From Cladosporium sp. IMV 00045 (Eukaryota > Ascomycota > Dothideomycetes > Cladosporiales > Cladosporiaceae): a DNA stretch of 17,935 bases. The stretch is from positions 1-17,935 of the forward strand of contig MSJI02000248.1 of NCBI GenBank assembly GCA_001931905.2, given 5' to 3'. Numbering within the stretch: position 1 is the first letter of the stretch; every line of letters begins with the position of its first letter. This document shows positions 1-8,514 of the stretch, one piece after another. The notes under the pieces are model-generated. The model made no database searches. It saw only the letters and a program-made list of their open reading frames with translations, and was not told the DNA's origin. The position numbers and the translations under genes were made by a program.

Positions 1-85
1 CAACACGGACACCGCTGGCTTGCATCATACTTGCATCCGTGCTCTGAGGGCCAGCCAGCTAGCCAACGTTCAAACAACGCCGACC

Positions 86-2536
86 ATGTCTTCCGGCGAA
101 GCTGTCTCTTCTCAACCTCGCGAAAGCAGGCCTAAGCCGTTACACGCTTCACGATCCTTCACCAGAATGGAATCTCCGCCCTCCGCCGCTTCGTCTCCCC
201 GAAAAAGAGCGCACACCACCCAGGTCTCCGGCATTCCCTCCATACCGGAAGCCAGACCCATCGACGCCTCGCCCGACGACTTGTTTGGCAAAGACTCCAG
301 AGCAGACGTCTTTGAGAACCGCGAAGATGAAGACAACGAGGCTTCCGAGGCCGAAAATGCCCCGCCCGAGCTCAATCTGCCCAACACCCTCGACGAGCTG
401 CCCATAGAGATCAGGAGCTTGACGGAGCGCTTCCTGGACAGCTTATCGGCAAAGGTCCATCCCGCTCCTCTGAGCGCCGACACCCTCTCCGACATGTTCC
501 AAGACTTCTACGAGAGAGCCGCCTCCCAAATATCAGTGCACATCGCAGCCCTGGCGTCCCGCCTTGGCAAGAAAGAGACATCACCATCCGCTACGGTAAA
601 AAGCAGCAAGGGAAGGGCAAGAGCAGGATCGGCGGCGAAGAGAAGCGGTAGTCCGGCCAGTACTACCAGTGGAGGAGAGATGCTCACTGTATCGGAGGTT
701 TCTGATCGGAAAAAGGCAAGGAAACAGCTAGAACTGAAACGCCTGGCTTTGGAGGAATCTGTTGAGCGAGCAGTGTGCGAGAAGATATACGACAAGCTGT
801 GGAAGCACAGAACTACGGATGACGATGCGAGAGACGAGAAGCTTCGCTCGCGCACGGCAGCTTTGTCGCTGGTAGGCATTGGTCTGAAAGAACTGCATGT
901 CGACATCGATCCATCTCAGGGACCGGTGCCAAAGAAAGCAGAAGAGAAGGAAAAGGAGATCAACGAGTCTCTTGCTGCTGCGAGAGAAGCACTGCTACGC
1001 ATGGATGCGGAACGTTACCCGTTGGGCAAACTGCAACATCTGACGGTGGCCCACAAAAGCATTGTCGAGACGCTGTCCGAGCTGTTTCCCTCCTCGTCTT
1101 CGGCCGATGAGATCTTGCCTACACTCATTTACACTTTGATCACCTCTTCGGAACTGGATCTCAATGTTGTCAGCAATCTCAACTTCATCCAACGATTTCG
1201 AGCTTCTAGTAAAGTCGACGGCGAGTCGGCATACTGCTTGGTCAATCTCGAAGCCGCCATCTCATTCCTCGAGACTGTCGACTTGACTTCACTTCGCGCA
1301 GAAGAGCAACCAGAGGGTCCTGCCAAGTCAAGTAGTCGACCGTCAACGCCCAATGCAGACAAAGCTGCACCTACTCAGCCAGCCACGAACAGTTCCTTGA
1401 AACCAGAGACGTCCTCCGTCTCCGCCGTCTCTCAAGACAAAAGCACGCCTGACACCACCAACAAACCCCTCCCATCTACCACATCACTCAGCGCAAACGG
1501 ACCCCGTCCTGGCGCACCCAACCGCCGCCTGAGCAGCTTGGTACAAGCCCAAGCCGACCGCTTCGAAGCTAGCCGGGACAATCTCCTCCAGGCCGCCGAC
1601 AAAGTCTACGACAGCATCAACGGCACTCTCGAAAACAGCCTCAACTCCCTCTTCGGCCGACTCAAAGACCAAGTCCCCAACAACCCAATCATGCCCAAGA
1701 CGCTCGAGGAAGCGCGCAAACTCGTCTCCACCCCACCCTCCGCAACCCCCGAAGACGAGTACCCACCCAGCATAACTCTCTCCGGCCGCTCCTCGCCCGA
1801 CGACCCTCTCGGCGAGCCGACCAACCCCAAAAACACCAGCACCAACAACCGCTCCCTCGAACTCCTCGCCGGCCGCCGTCCCAACCGCGACCGCAGCGCA
1901 GACAGCTCCCGCTCCGCCACCAGCAGCACCACAACAAGCAGCACGAAGCGCGTGGGATTCAACTCCAGCACAGTCGCCAACGCCGCTCCCAGCACGCGCA
2001 GCCAACCGCAACCCAACAACACCAACAACGGCAGCGGTGGGAAAACAGCAGACGAACCCCTCAACGCCGCAGCGAACTTCATCACCTCCATCAACCCCCT
2101 CAACCGCTTCACCTCCACCATCCCCTCTTTCCCGCGCTTCGGCCGCGCCGCCAGCGCCACCGGCACCCCGACCGTGCAGCCCTCCCCTCCCCCTCCTGCA
2201 GACTCCACCACCGCGCCTCCACCAGCAAAGCAGACCAGCAGCGCCGCCAACAAAACTCTAGGCTTAGGCGACATCACCCAATCCCCCGTCTCAACAACAG
2301 CAAACCCCTCAGGCACAGCAGACCCGGACCCCACCCCGGGCCACAGCCGCGTGAGCGAAGGCGGCTCGGACCTGAACGCCATCGAAGCGCTGGCGGAATT
2401 GAGGCGGGTGAAGCCGCCGCGCAGGAGGTTTCTGGAAGTGGGCAGCGCGGCGGAGCTGAGGTTGGGGGAGGTGGAGGATTTGCTCGCTGAGTATCGACGG
2501 TTGGCGAAGGCGATTGGGGAGGCGGTTGTGGAGTGA
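86..2536 (+). CDS. VPS9-domain protein, probable Rab5-family GEF (Vps9/Muk1-like)
   Basis: Intronless frame of 816 residues. I chose the ATG at 86 (context CGACCATGT) over an in-frame ATG at 20, whose extra 22 residues look like 5' leader. The VPS9 domain lies at about residues 225-405. It contains the family signature: SADEILPTLIYTLI followed by NLNFIQRF and GESAYCLVNLEAAISF. The Asp at about 341 and Tyr at about 383 fit the catalytic Asp/Tyr pair of VPS9 domains, with spacing close to that in Rabex-5. A helical region precedes it (about 105-160, containing LTERFLDSL). VPS9 proteins exchange GDP for GTP on Rab5/Vps21-type GTPases at early endosomes. The tail, about residues 410-750, is low-complexity Ser/Thr/Pro/Asn; the last 50 residues are charged and helical. 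I see no C-terminal CUE domain, so a Muk1-like identity is somewhat favoured over canonical Vps9. Domain assignment is firm; the exact orthologue is not. Confidence 0.88.
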   Translation: MSSGEAVSSQPRESRPKPLHASRSFTRMESPPSAASSPRKRAHTTQVSGIPSIPEARPIDASPDDLFGKDSRADVFENREDEDNEASEAENAPPELNLPNTLDELPIEIRSLTERFLDSLSAKVHPAPLSADTLSDMFQDFYERAASQISVHIAALASRLGKKETSPSATVKSSKGRARAGSAAKRSGSPASTTSGGEMLTVSEVSDRKKARKQLELKRLALEESVERAVCEKIYDKLWKHRTTDDDARDEKLRSRTAALSLVGIGLKELHVDIDPSQGPVPKKAEEKEKEINESLAAAREALLRMDAERYPLGKLQHLTVAHKSIVETLSELFPSSSSADEILPTLIYTLITSSELDLNVVSNLNFIQRFRASSKVDGESAYCLVNLEAAISFLETVDLTSLRAEEQPEGPAKSSSRPSTPNADKAAPTQPATNSSLKPETSSVSAVSQDKSTPDTTNKPLPSTTSLSANGPRPGAPNRRLSSLVQAQADRFEASRDNLLQAADKVYDSINGTLENSLNSLFGRLKDQVPNNPIMPKTLEEARKLVSTPPSATPEDEYPPSITLSGRSSPDDPLGEPTNPKNTSTNNRSLELLAGRRPNRDRSADSSRSATSSTTTSSTKRVGFNSSTVANAAPSTRSQPQPNNTNNGSGGKTADEPLNAAANFITSINPLNRFTSTIPSFPRFGRAASATGTPTVQPSPPPPADSTTAPPPAKQTSSAANKTLGLGDITQSPVSTTANPSGTADPDPTPGHSRVSEGGSDLNAIEALAELRRVKPPRRRFLEVGSAAELRLGEVEDLLAEYRRLAKAIGEAVVE

Positions 2537-3011
2537 TGATTGTCAACGATGAGAAAGGGAGGGAGGGAAGGAGGGGTGGGATGGGGGTTTGGTTGGGGTT
2601 ATGTATTTATGTATGATTTTATATGGTGTGGTATGGCATGGATGGATGGGTTGGTGATGGGCGACAGGGTTAGTTCGGAGACGGAAGTGAGACGAATTGG
2701 TCGTCCTGCGTGGGATATAAAACAGAACTACGAACACAATAACACAAGATGTTCAAGTCAAAGTTCACTCTGGGAAAATTGTTGGCACAACTGTGTTGGC
2801 AGGCAACGTGAATGTATGGATTGAAATTTTCGTCTCGCTGGAAGTCGACTATCATGACTTTTGATGACCTATCCCTCCCAAAAGAAAACCAAGTTCCACT
2901 ATGCGCCGTTAAACCTGCCAAAAAAATAGAGATGGTATCGTGAAGCTAAAGCACGCCTAATGAACCCGCGTTTTCCCAGACCACCGATCAAGTGGAATCA
3001 AGAGAAAGCGC
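2537..3011. other. Convergent intergenic region (3' UTRs of VPS9 gene and RPL7)
   Basis: These 475 bases separate two convergent stop codons. The first 60 bases are G-rich on the + strand (separate entry). The rest is AT-richer and fits two opposing 3' UTRs. I found no coding frame with recognisable content. Confidence 0.7.
2557..2587 (+). other. G-quadruplex motif in 3' UTR
   Basis: Five runs of at least three G (2557-2559, 2561-2563, 2565-2567, 2573-2576, 2578-2580) and a sixth of five G (2583-2587) occur on the coding strand, beginning 20 bases after the VPS9 gene's stop codon. The first four runs have loops of 1, 1 and 5 bases, which meets the canonical intramolecular G4 definition. The motif would be present in the mRNA. 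Folding is inferred. Confidence 0.6.
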
Positions 3012-4296
3012 TTAGTTCATCTGCCTGACGAGGGCGTTGATGTGCTCCTCGCGGTTGCCGAGGTCACCACCCTCGACGTAGTGCTTGAACTTGCGGGTGC
3101 GGAAACCACCAGTGGGGTTGGAGAGCTTGAAGGGCCAGAGGAAGTTGGCGGCCTGCTTGAAGTTGGGGCCGACGGTGTAGATCTCGTGGATCAGGTCCTC
3201 CATGCAGACAATGCCGTACTTGGAGAGGTGCTCCTCGATGATGGCGTTGTCGGTGAGGGGGATACGCTGCTTGTTGGACTTGGCGTAGCCGCGCTTGTAG
3301 ACGAGCTCACGGACGGTCTTCAGGTTGGGGTAACCGTAGGCGACGAAAGGCTCGACGATCTTGAGCATCTCGGAGGTGGCTTTGGTCAGACGGACAAAGA
3401 CACCGTTGTTGATCTGAAGAAGACGAAGGAGCTGGAGGGTCTTGCGCTTCTTGGGGTCGATCTTGTTGATACCCTTGATGCGGACGACGAAGACGAGCTT
3501 CGGCTGGGCCGGGACGTAGTAGCTGCCCTCGGACTTGGCGACGCGAGCGAGGCGAATCTGCTCACGCTCGTAGTCGCGGTACTCCTTGACGTAGGACTCG
3601 GCGCGCTTGAAGATCTGCTCACGCTTGGTCTTGGACTCCTGTTCATGGCAGTCAGAGATGGTTCGATGAAAGCCATGCAAAATAGTAATGTGAAGGGCGA
3701 AAGTCGATCAGTCCCGAAAGATGGTTAACGTTACGACAGCATTGCCGTAGCTAGTCGTGGTGTTTGGTTGTTTTCATCACTGTATGGCGGGTGACAAGAA
3801 ATGAATGTTGACTAACCTTCTTGCGGGAGTCACGGGCAGCAGCCTTGTCGGCAGCCTCCTTCTCAGCGGACTTGCGCTTCTTGAGAAGGGTCTCCGGGAC
3901 CAGGATCTGGTCCTGGGTGGGGACGGAACTATGATGATTGTGTTAGTCGGTCCGCTGGGAGCATGCCACAGAAGGGCAGATGGCTCCGAGCGAAGAATTG
4001 CGGCGCAGTGGTCTGGCTCTCATGCATTCTCCGCAAAGCACTGTGGTTTGCCTTGTACGACCAATGGTCGACGACGGCGACGCTGAGTTTCCTCAAGCGT
4101 GAATGTTCCTCCTCTTACTGCCTCACATTCTGACGGGCCATTTCTGACGCCGCGCAGGACTGAGACAACGAGTGCTGGCTTCCAAGCATTTTTTTCCAAG
4201 CTGGACCGACTGCGCTACAATTCTTCACCCGGCGCATTGCAGGGTAAGGTGAAGAGCGACATACGTCTTGATGGTGGCGAGGGATTTTCCGGGCAT
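3012..4296 (-). CDS. RPL7: 60S ribosomal protein L7 (uL30)
   Basis: Three exons read on the minus strand: 4265-4296 ([10 protein letters not shown] plus two bases), 3817-3928 and 3012-3638, giving 771 nt and 256 residues. This is close to yeast Rpl7 (244) plus a short N-terminal extension. Intron 1 (3929-4264, 336 nt) starts GTATGT and has a CTAAC branch site at 3942-3946. Intron 2 (3639-3816, 178 nt) starts GTTAGT and has CTGAC near its AG. Both junctions keep frame. Hallmarks are [11 protein letters not shown] near the start, then [13 protein letters not shown] and [14 protein letters not shown] in the L30-type domain, then [20 protein letters not shown] at the C terminus. Rpl7 binds 25S rRNA in the large subunit. 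Longer introns than in neighbouring genes are common in ribosomal-protein genes, and intron 2 appears to carry a snoRNA. It shares a divergent promoter with the SNF8 gene. Confidence 0.95.
3700..3785 (-). ncRNA. C/D-box snoRNA candidate in RPL7 intron 2 (predicted guide to 25S Gm805, snR39B-like)
   Basis: On the RPL7 sense strand a perfect C box GTGATGA (3774-3780) is followed 62 bases later by a D box CTGA (3708-3711). The bases just upstream of that D box (3713-3725) are the complement of 25S CCCGAAAGATGGT, 13 uninterrupted pairs. Pairing extends by three more (to 3729) after one mismatch. By the rule of the fifth base from box D, the target is the G of CCCGAAAG, which is Gm805 in yeast numbering, guided there by snR39B. 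Yeast RPL7A and RPL7B introns host snR39 and snR59, which target nearby Am807. A weak point is the lack of a convincing terminal stem around this D box. A second CTGA at 3652-3655 could be the real D box, with a CAG/CTG stem, making this one D'; but it also fits the intron branch site. Ends are therefore approximate. Confidence 0.75.
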
Positions 4297-4576
4297 CTTG
4301 ACGGTGGCTGCTGGGTTAGTCGTGAGGAAGAAAAAGAGCGGCGTGAATCCAGATGTAGGCAGACTTGAAGTTCTCAACTTTACAAAATGGAGTGTGTGCG
4401 GGTGGCCTGAGCTTTATTTCGGCCCGCACTTTTCCCGCTATTACAGCCTCAGGCATCAAGTCTCAAGCCCATCGCTATGCTCAGTTGTCCACGCTTGCTA
4501 CTAGCATCACTTCTTGTACGTTCTATCAATTTCAAGAAAATACATAGGGACGGCTGTCTCTTTCGACACAGTTATC
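4297..4576. promoter_or_regulatory. Divergent promoter between RPL7 (-) and SNF8 (+)
   Basis: The two start codons are 280 bases apart on opposite strands, so both promoters must fit here or overlap. An inverted repeat, GTGCGGG at 4396-4402 and CCCGCAC at 4423-4429, with inner GGCC copies, lies near the middle around an AT-rich CTTTATTTC. This could be a binding site for a dimeric factor or paired sites for each gene. I see no TATA box close to either start. Confidence 0.5.
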
Positions 4577-5362
4577 ATGTCCTCCAATCGCCGCGGTGTT
4601 GGGCTTAGCGCTTTCTCAAACTCCGCCATCAGCGCCGACCAGTATGCTCGCCACGGCCAGGCTCTCCGTTCCAATCACGCCGAAGCATTAGCAAACCAGC
4701 TCTCCGTCTTCCAAGCTGCTCTTCACAACTTCAGTCTCACACATGCCAAAGATATCAGGCAGAACCCGCAGTTCCGAGCGGAATTTGCTCGCATGTGCAA
4801 CGCCATCGGCGTGGACCCTCTGGCCGGCAGCAACGTCAAAGGTGCTTCAAGCTCAAATGGCAAGGCGAGTAGTGTATGGGCAAAAATGCTCGGGAGTAGC
4901 GTGAATGACTTCTACTTTGAACTCGCAGTCCGTGTTGTCGAACTCTGCCGGGAGACACGAGCGGAAAACGGGGGCATGATCGCTGTGACTGAAATGCGAA
5001 AGCGGATTGAGAAAGGCCGTGGCATCATTGGTGGTGGTATCGATGTCACAGACGACGACATTGAGCGAGCCCTGGAATCACTTGCACCTTTGGAGGGCGG
5101 CTTCAAGGTTGTGCCACTCGGATCTCACAGGTTTATCCGGTCGGTGCCCAAGGAACTCAATTTGGATCAGTCGACTGTGTTGGAAGTCATACAAGTTCTT
5201 GGATATGTCACTGTGTCGATGCTACGTGACAACCTCGGCTGGGAGCGTGCGAGAGCGGTGGCCGTAATGGATGACTTGGTATCCGACAGCCTAGTCTGGG
5301 TCGACTCGCAGGCTGCAGAAGTGGAATTCTGGAGCCCGGCCTCAATGCACGAGGGCGGATGA
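4577..5362 (+). CDS. SNF8: ESCRT-II subunit Vps22/Snf8 (EAP30 family)
   Basis: Intronless, 261 residues, close to human SNF8 (258) and yeast Snf8 (233). I chose the ATG at 4577 because the protein then begins MSSNRRGVGLSAF, the conserved family start; an in-frame ATG at 4514 adds 21 unrelated residues. Recognisable blocks are the N-terminal coiled helix with ANQLSVFQAALHNF, then FRAEFARMCNAIGVDPLA, then DFYFELAVRVVELC and the winged-helix segments to the end, including RFIRSVPKELNLDQ and VLGYVTVSMLRDNLGW. ESCRT-II (Vps22, Vps25, Vps36) acts on endosomes, linking ubiquitinated cargo recognition to ESCRT-III assembly in multivesicular body formation. An insertion rich in Ser/Gly/Lys after the GVDPL block is somewhat longer than I would expect. 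The gene is divergent from RPL7. Confidence 0.93.
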   Translation: MSSNRRGVGLSAFSNSAISADQYARHGQALRSNHAEALANQLSVFQAALHNFSLTHAKDIRQNPQFRAEFARMCNAIGVDPLAGSNVKGASSSNGKASSVWAKMLGSSVNDFYFELAVRVVELCRETRAENGGMIAVTEMRKRIEKGRGIIGGGIDVTDDDIERALESLAPLEGGFKVVPLGSHRFIRSVPKELNLDQSTVLEVIQVLGYVTVSMLRDNLGWERARAVAVMDDLVSDSLVWVDSQAAEVEFWSPASMHEGG

Positions 5363-6313
5363 TCCGATCCACTCGCGACGTTTGATTGCCTTGGTGGTCC
5401 TACTGCTGCTATTTTGTGGCTTCCTACCTAGACTTCAATCCAGTTGTGCGCTGAACTGATGGCACCTTCTTGGATCCTCAGCTGGCGTTCCAAGATTTTA
5501 GGAAACGTGATTTCCCAGGGTTGAGGCCGACCTTGACACACACCGGTCATCGATGGTGTGTGCCAGCGCGGAGTACAATCTTGTCTTACACGGGAGGCGC
5601 TTTGAAAACACATGCATATCAGATGGCTTCGAGGTGTAGTGATGGTCACCCAAACCCTCAAGTCTCTTGGCTCGCCACCCGCCACTTTATTCACCGATGT
5701 AACCGGCAATGTACATGTACTGGTCACATGATCTCTGACCGGTGTGTCTTACTCGCTTAAGCCATCCAGAGCCTCGCTAGCGAGTCCGTGGGGGTAAGCG
5801 AAGTACAATCCGTCGGATGTTAACTTCATCCCACGTCAAATGCCCGCAGCCTGATACCATCCTCCTTTCCGTCTATAAGTGAGGTGGTTGCTTTCAGGCA
5901 ACCTTTCAGGCCTCGCTGCAAGTCTGCCCAAGAACTGATCCTGATGGAACTGCATCTCGGAGATTGAAAAGGCTGTCTCTTGAGAAAGTGAGGCCCCATG
6001 ACCCTCGGAATAAGCGATGGCTTGCATGCCATGATAAAATACTGGCAAAATCCATCTTGAGTATATTTCTCGAACCGTCAGACATGCATCACCATCAGGC
6101 TGGGTGTCAGCTTTCTTCAAGGCGACGAATCCCGGGGCTTGAATCAGGAACTCGTGAAGCAACACATACACCACCCTCAGCTCATTGGCACGCCTCCGTG
6201 GAGGCCGCCCGAGGCAGCCCAACAGAGTTGCCTTGCCACTGAGATACTTAAAGTCAGGAGTGGTTGTGTCACTGAGATCGAACATTTCTTCACAAGCAGA
6301 CGCGACAAGCACC
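5363..6313. other. Intergenic region, no convincing gene
   Basis: These 951 bases lie between the SNF8 stop and the next gene's ATG on the same strand, so they should hold SNF8's 3' UTR and the next promoter. A perfect 12-base palindrome CTCGCTAGCGAG occurs at 5773-5784. A minus-strand open frame crosses 5836-6229 but has no family resemblance I recognise. Confidence 0.5.
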
Positions 6314-7499
6314 ATGTCGAGACCAGCCCCACGACAAGTCGGTGCCTCGACTAAAAGCGCAACACCACGACAGGTTGCTACTTCGACTGCAGGCCCAGCT
6401 CCAAGACAGGTCGCCACCTCGACTGCCAACACAACATCACGAAAGGCCGTTGCCTCGACTGCAAAGACAACACCACGAAAGATAGCTGCCCCGATTGCAA
6501 GCGCACCCCCACGACAGGCCGGTGCATCCAATGCAAGCGCAACACCACAACAGGTCGCTGCGTCGACTACAAGCGGAACACCACAACCGAGCATCGACAT
6601 CGATGGAGCCTTAGTCAACTCCCTCCATCAGTTGTTCTTGAAAGAGCGGGTATCCCCCAGCTCTGCCTCCATCCAGATCCTCCTCGCCGACAAACATCAG
6701 ATCCCTCAGTGGATTGCTTCATCGTGGACATGGACGAAGAAAAAGAAAGAAAAGTTCGAGCAAAAAGAGCTTGCGCCGTTCAGACATTGGGCTCTCCGCA
6801 TCCAGTGGAAGGATGGGAATGATTGGGTGTGGCAGTTGGATAGAGGGGAGAATGGCATGATTCGGATCTCCCAGCGCAGATACTCTGAAGTCCAGAATTA
6901 CTTCATGAGCAATCGCGTCTTCAACATTGGCTACACCAACAAGAACCCGAATGAAGTCCACAACATTGGTGAGTCGGCTTTTCATCAGCATGCATCAAGT
7001 CAAACGATTTCAATACTCATTCATAACGCTGACTTGACCCAAAGCAATTCAAATCTACCCGAACGTACGATATGACCTCATCACAGCCAACTGTCAGACC
7101 TTCGTGATGGAGCTGATCCGACGTATCAAAGCCGGCCCGGTCTGGAACATCCAGCTCAAGTCCGTCGCGGTGGACAAACAACCGTACACCCTGCAGCAAT
7201 TCCTCAAGAATGTGGCCGTCACCCTCTTCCCTAGCCTGAACGGTCTGTATCTTCTGTGGAGGCATGACTTTGACATCCCGATTCAGGAAATCTTTGTGTA
7301 TGCCGTGGTGGAGGAAGCCATCGAGAATTCCGGTTGGCAGCGCCAAGGTCCGGCTCCGCGTGGCATTGAAGGGGGAAGTGGCAATAGGGTGACGGAGGCT
7401 GAGAGCAGTGAGGAGGATGATGATGATGAGGATGAGGATGCTAGTGAGGAAGAGGACGATAGTGATGCAGGAAAGGAGGAGGACGACGATGATGAGTGA
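6314..7499 (+). CDS. Permuted papain-fold (PPPDE/LRAT-like) protein with N-terminal 12-residue repeats and acidic tail
   Basis: Two exons, 6314-6968 and 7045-7499, joined by a 76-nt intron (GTGAGT..AAAG, branch CTGAC at 7029-7033), encode 369 residues. The ATG at 6314 (CACCATGT) is the first in frame. Residues 6-89 are seven tandem 12-residue repeats, roughly PRQVATSTASAT. A folded region follows, about 95-315. It has FRHWALRI with His158, then YDLITANCQTF with Cys235. A His about 75 residues before a Cys in a Y-x-L-x(4)-N-C-x-x-F setting matches circularly permuted papain folds such as PPPDE/DeSI deSUMOylases and LRAT/NlpC-type enzymes. Asn234 and Gln236 flank the Cys as in those families. 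Hydrolase or acyltransferase activity is inference. Residues 336-369 are almost all Asp/Glu/Ser. I see no signal peptide, so it is probably intracellular. A divergent lineage-restricted protein is the alternative. Confidence 0.75.
6329..6580 (+). repeat. Coding minisatellite, 7 x 36 bp
   Basis: Seven units of exactly 36 bases encode PRQVGASTKSAT, PRQVATSTAGPA, PRQVATSTANTT, SRKAVASTAKTT, PRKIAAPIASAP, PRQAGASNASAT and PQQVAASTTSGT. The units differ by several bases each but keep length and frame, so the array is old or selected as protein. It is Pro/Arg/Gln/Ala/Ser/Thr-rich and probably disordered. Confidence 0.85.
7411..7497 (+). repeat. GAN-rich trinucleotide tract encoding acidic tail
   Basis: Runs of gatgatgatgatgaggatgaggatg and similar GAT/GAG/GAC codons encode the C-terminal Asp/Glu stretch of the papain-fold protein up to its stop codon. 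The interrupted mix of codons suggests an imperfect, slowly evolving trinucleotide tract. Confidence 0.6.
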
Positions 7500-7849
7500 T
7501 CATGACACTGATTGATAACGGCCTTGCGTCTAATGTTGAGAATATGTACTTCTTTGTACGGGCATGTGTATCTTTGCAAGCTGATCGAAACGATTATTGC
7601 ATTTGTTGTCGCGTCCCGATGTTCAAGCATCAAGGTCTCGTCGTTACCTAGCAACCTCGCTTTGAGGCGAGAATTATCGTGTAGCTCTATCCTACTACGA
7701 GCTCTGGTGTACGCGATTGAACCTGACCGTTGGCAAAGACTAGATCTGGAATATAAGCAAAGCAATCAGAAAGCGAATGCTGTGTTTGAACCAGGAGACA
7801 ATCCGTTGAATGAGGCGACCCATCACCCCGCTGTAACAACCCATGAAGT

Positions 7850-8106
7850 GACGACGTCGTCTCTGGAATTGGACGAATATCGTCACAACGACCTCATCAA
7901 CAGTGAACCAAATACACGACGCGATTACACGACGTCTACACGTCACCAGATTTGATCTAAAGTGTGTACGTTAGCGTCAGATCCAACGAGACCCTGTTCT
8001 TTTGGATCTGCGATTCGATGATTTTCCCCGGCTTCTTGGACGCGATCAAAAGTGCACGCCCCTGTTTGCTGCACTAGACGGCTTCATTTCCAGAGTCGTG
8101 ACGTCC
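7850..8106. promoter_or_regulatory. Cluster of ACGT-core (CRE/bZIP-like) motifs
   Basis: A perfect 12-base palindrome GACGACGTCGTC (7850-7861), GACGTC (7931-7936), ACGTCA (7940-7945) and TGACGTCC (8099-8106) lie 530-790 bases upstream of the 104-residue gene. TGACGTCA-type sites bind CREB/Atf-family bZIP factors, which in fungi often govern stress genes. Function is inferred from motif density. Confidence 0.35.
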
Positions 8107-8506
8107 ACCATACCGACTGTCCAGCCCTTTCGATTCACCTGGATGCGATTGCTCCTACTAGATTGCGACTCGTGCGCATGCCGGATGAGATCCCTCCTCC
8201 GCATCTTCTACCAGCATCATGCTCTCATTGGCTTGATATGGTTGGATCCGGCATTAGTCGCTGCGACGGATGCATCCCGATCGCGTACTAGCTCTTCGGT
8301 TGCCCTGGCATTGTTATTCTACTGGGCTCGACATCTCATATTTACACTTTTTGGAGGATCTCTTACCCCATTGACCCCAGGCACGCTGGTGCTGGCGTCC
8401 TGGGTTTGACATCAACATGACATCTTGTAGATTCATCGCCTTCTGCCATGACGCACGAGGAGTTGGAGGCCAGCCTCCTATCTGGAGGGAGTGTGCATTC
8501 GACAGG

Positions 8507-8514
8507 TATATATA
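8507..8514 (+). promoter_or_regulatory. TATA box
   Basis: TATATATA lies 130 bases before the ATG at 8637. The stretch between is pyrimidine-rich then A/C-rich, like a fungal 5' UTR with a CT-rich start region. Its position argues against starting translation at the upstream in-frame ATG at 8448. Confidence 0.55.

Noticed and set aside
1484..2382. Long minus-strand frames rich in Gly/Ala/Val under the VPS9 gene tail
   Set aside because: They mirror the GC-rich Ser/Pro/Thr codons of the real gene and have no domain.
3655..3672. GGTTCGATGA as a tRNA B box
   Set aside because: It lacks the full GGTTCGANTCC form and no A box or cloverleaf surrounds it; it is part of the RPL7 intron.
3042..3728. 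228-residue plus-strand open frame rich in Leu/Asp/Val
   Set aside because: It is the antisense shadow of RPL7 exon 3, caused by strong codon bias.
3929..4264. Second snoRNA in RPL7 intron 1
   Set aside because: No RTGATGA-type C box with a following CTGA is present on the sense strand. An H/ACA RNA could not be judged by eye.
5836..6618. 260-residue minus-strand open frame
   Set aside because: Its first third is the antisense of the coding minisatellite, and the rest has no recognisable motif. The plus-strand gene has a clean intron and the His/Cys signature, so this is a shadow.
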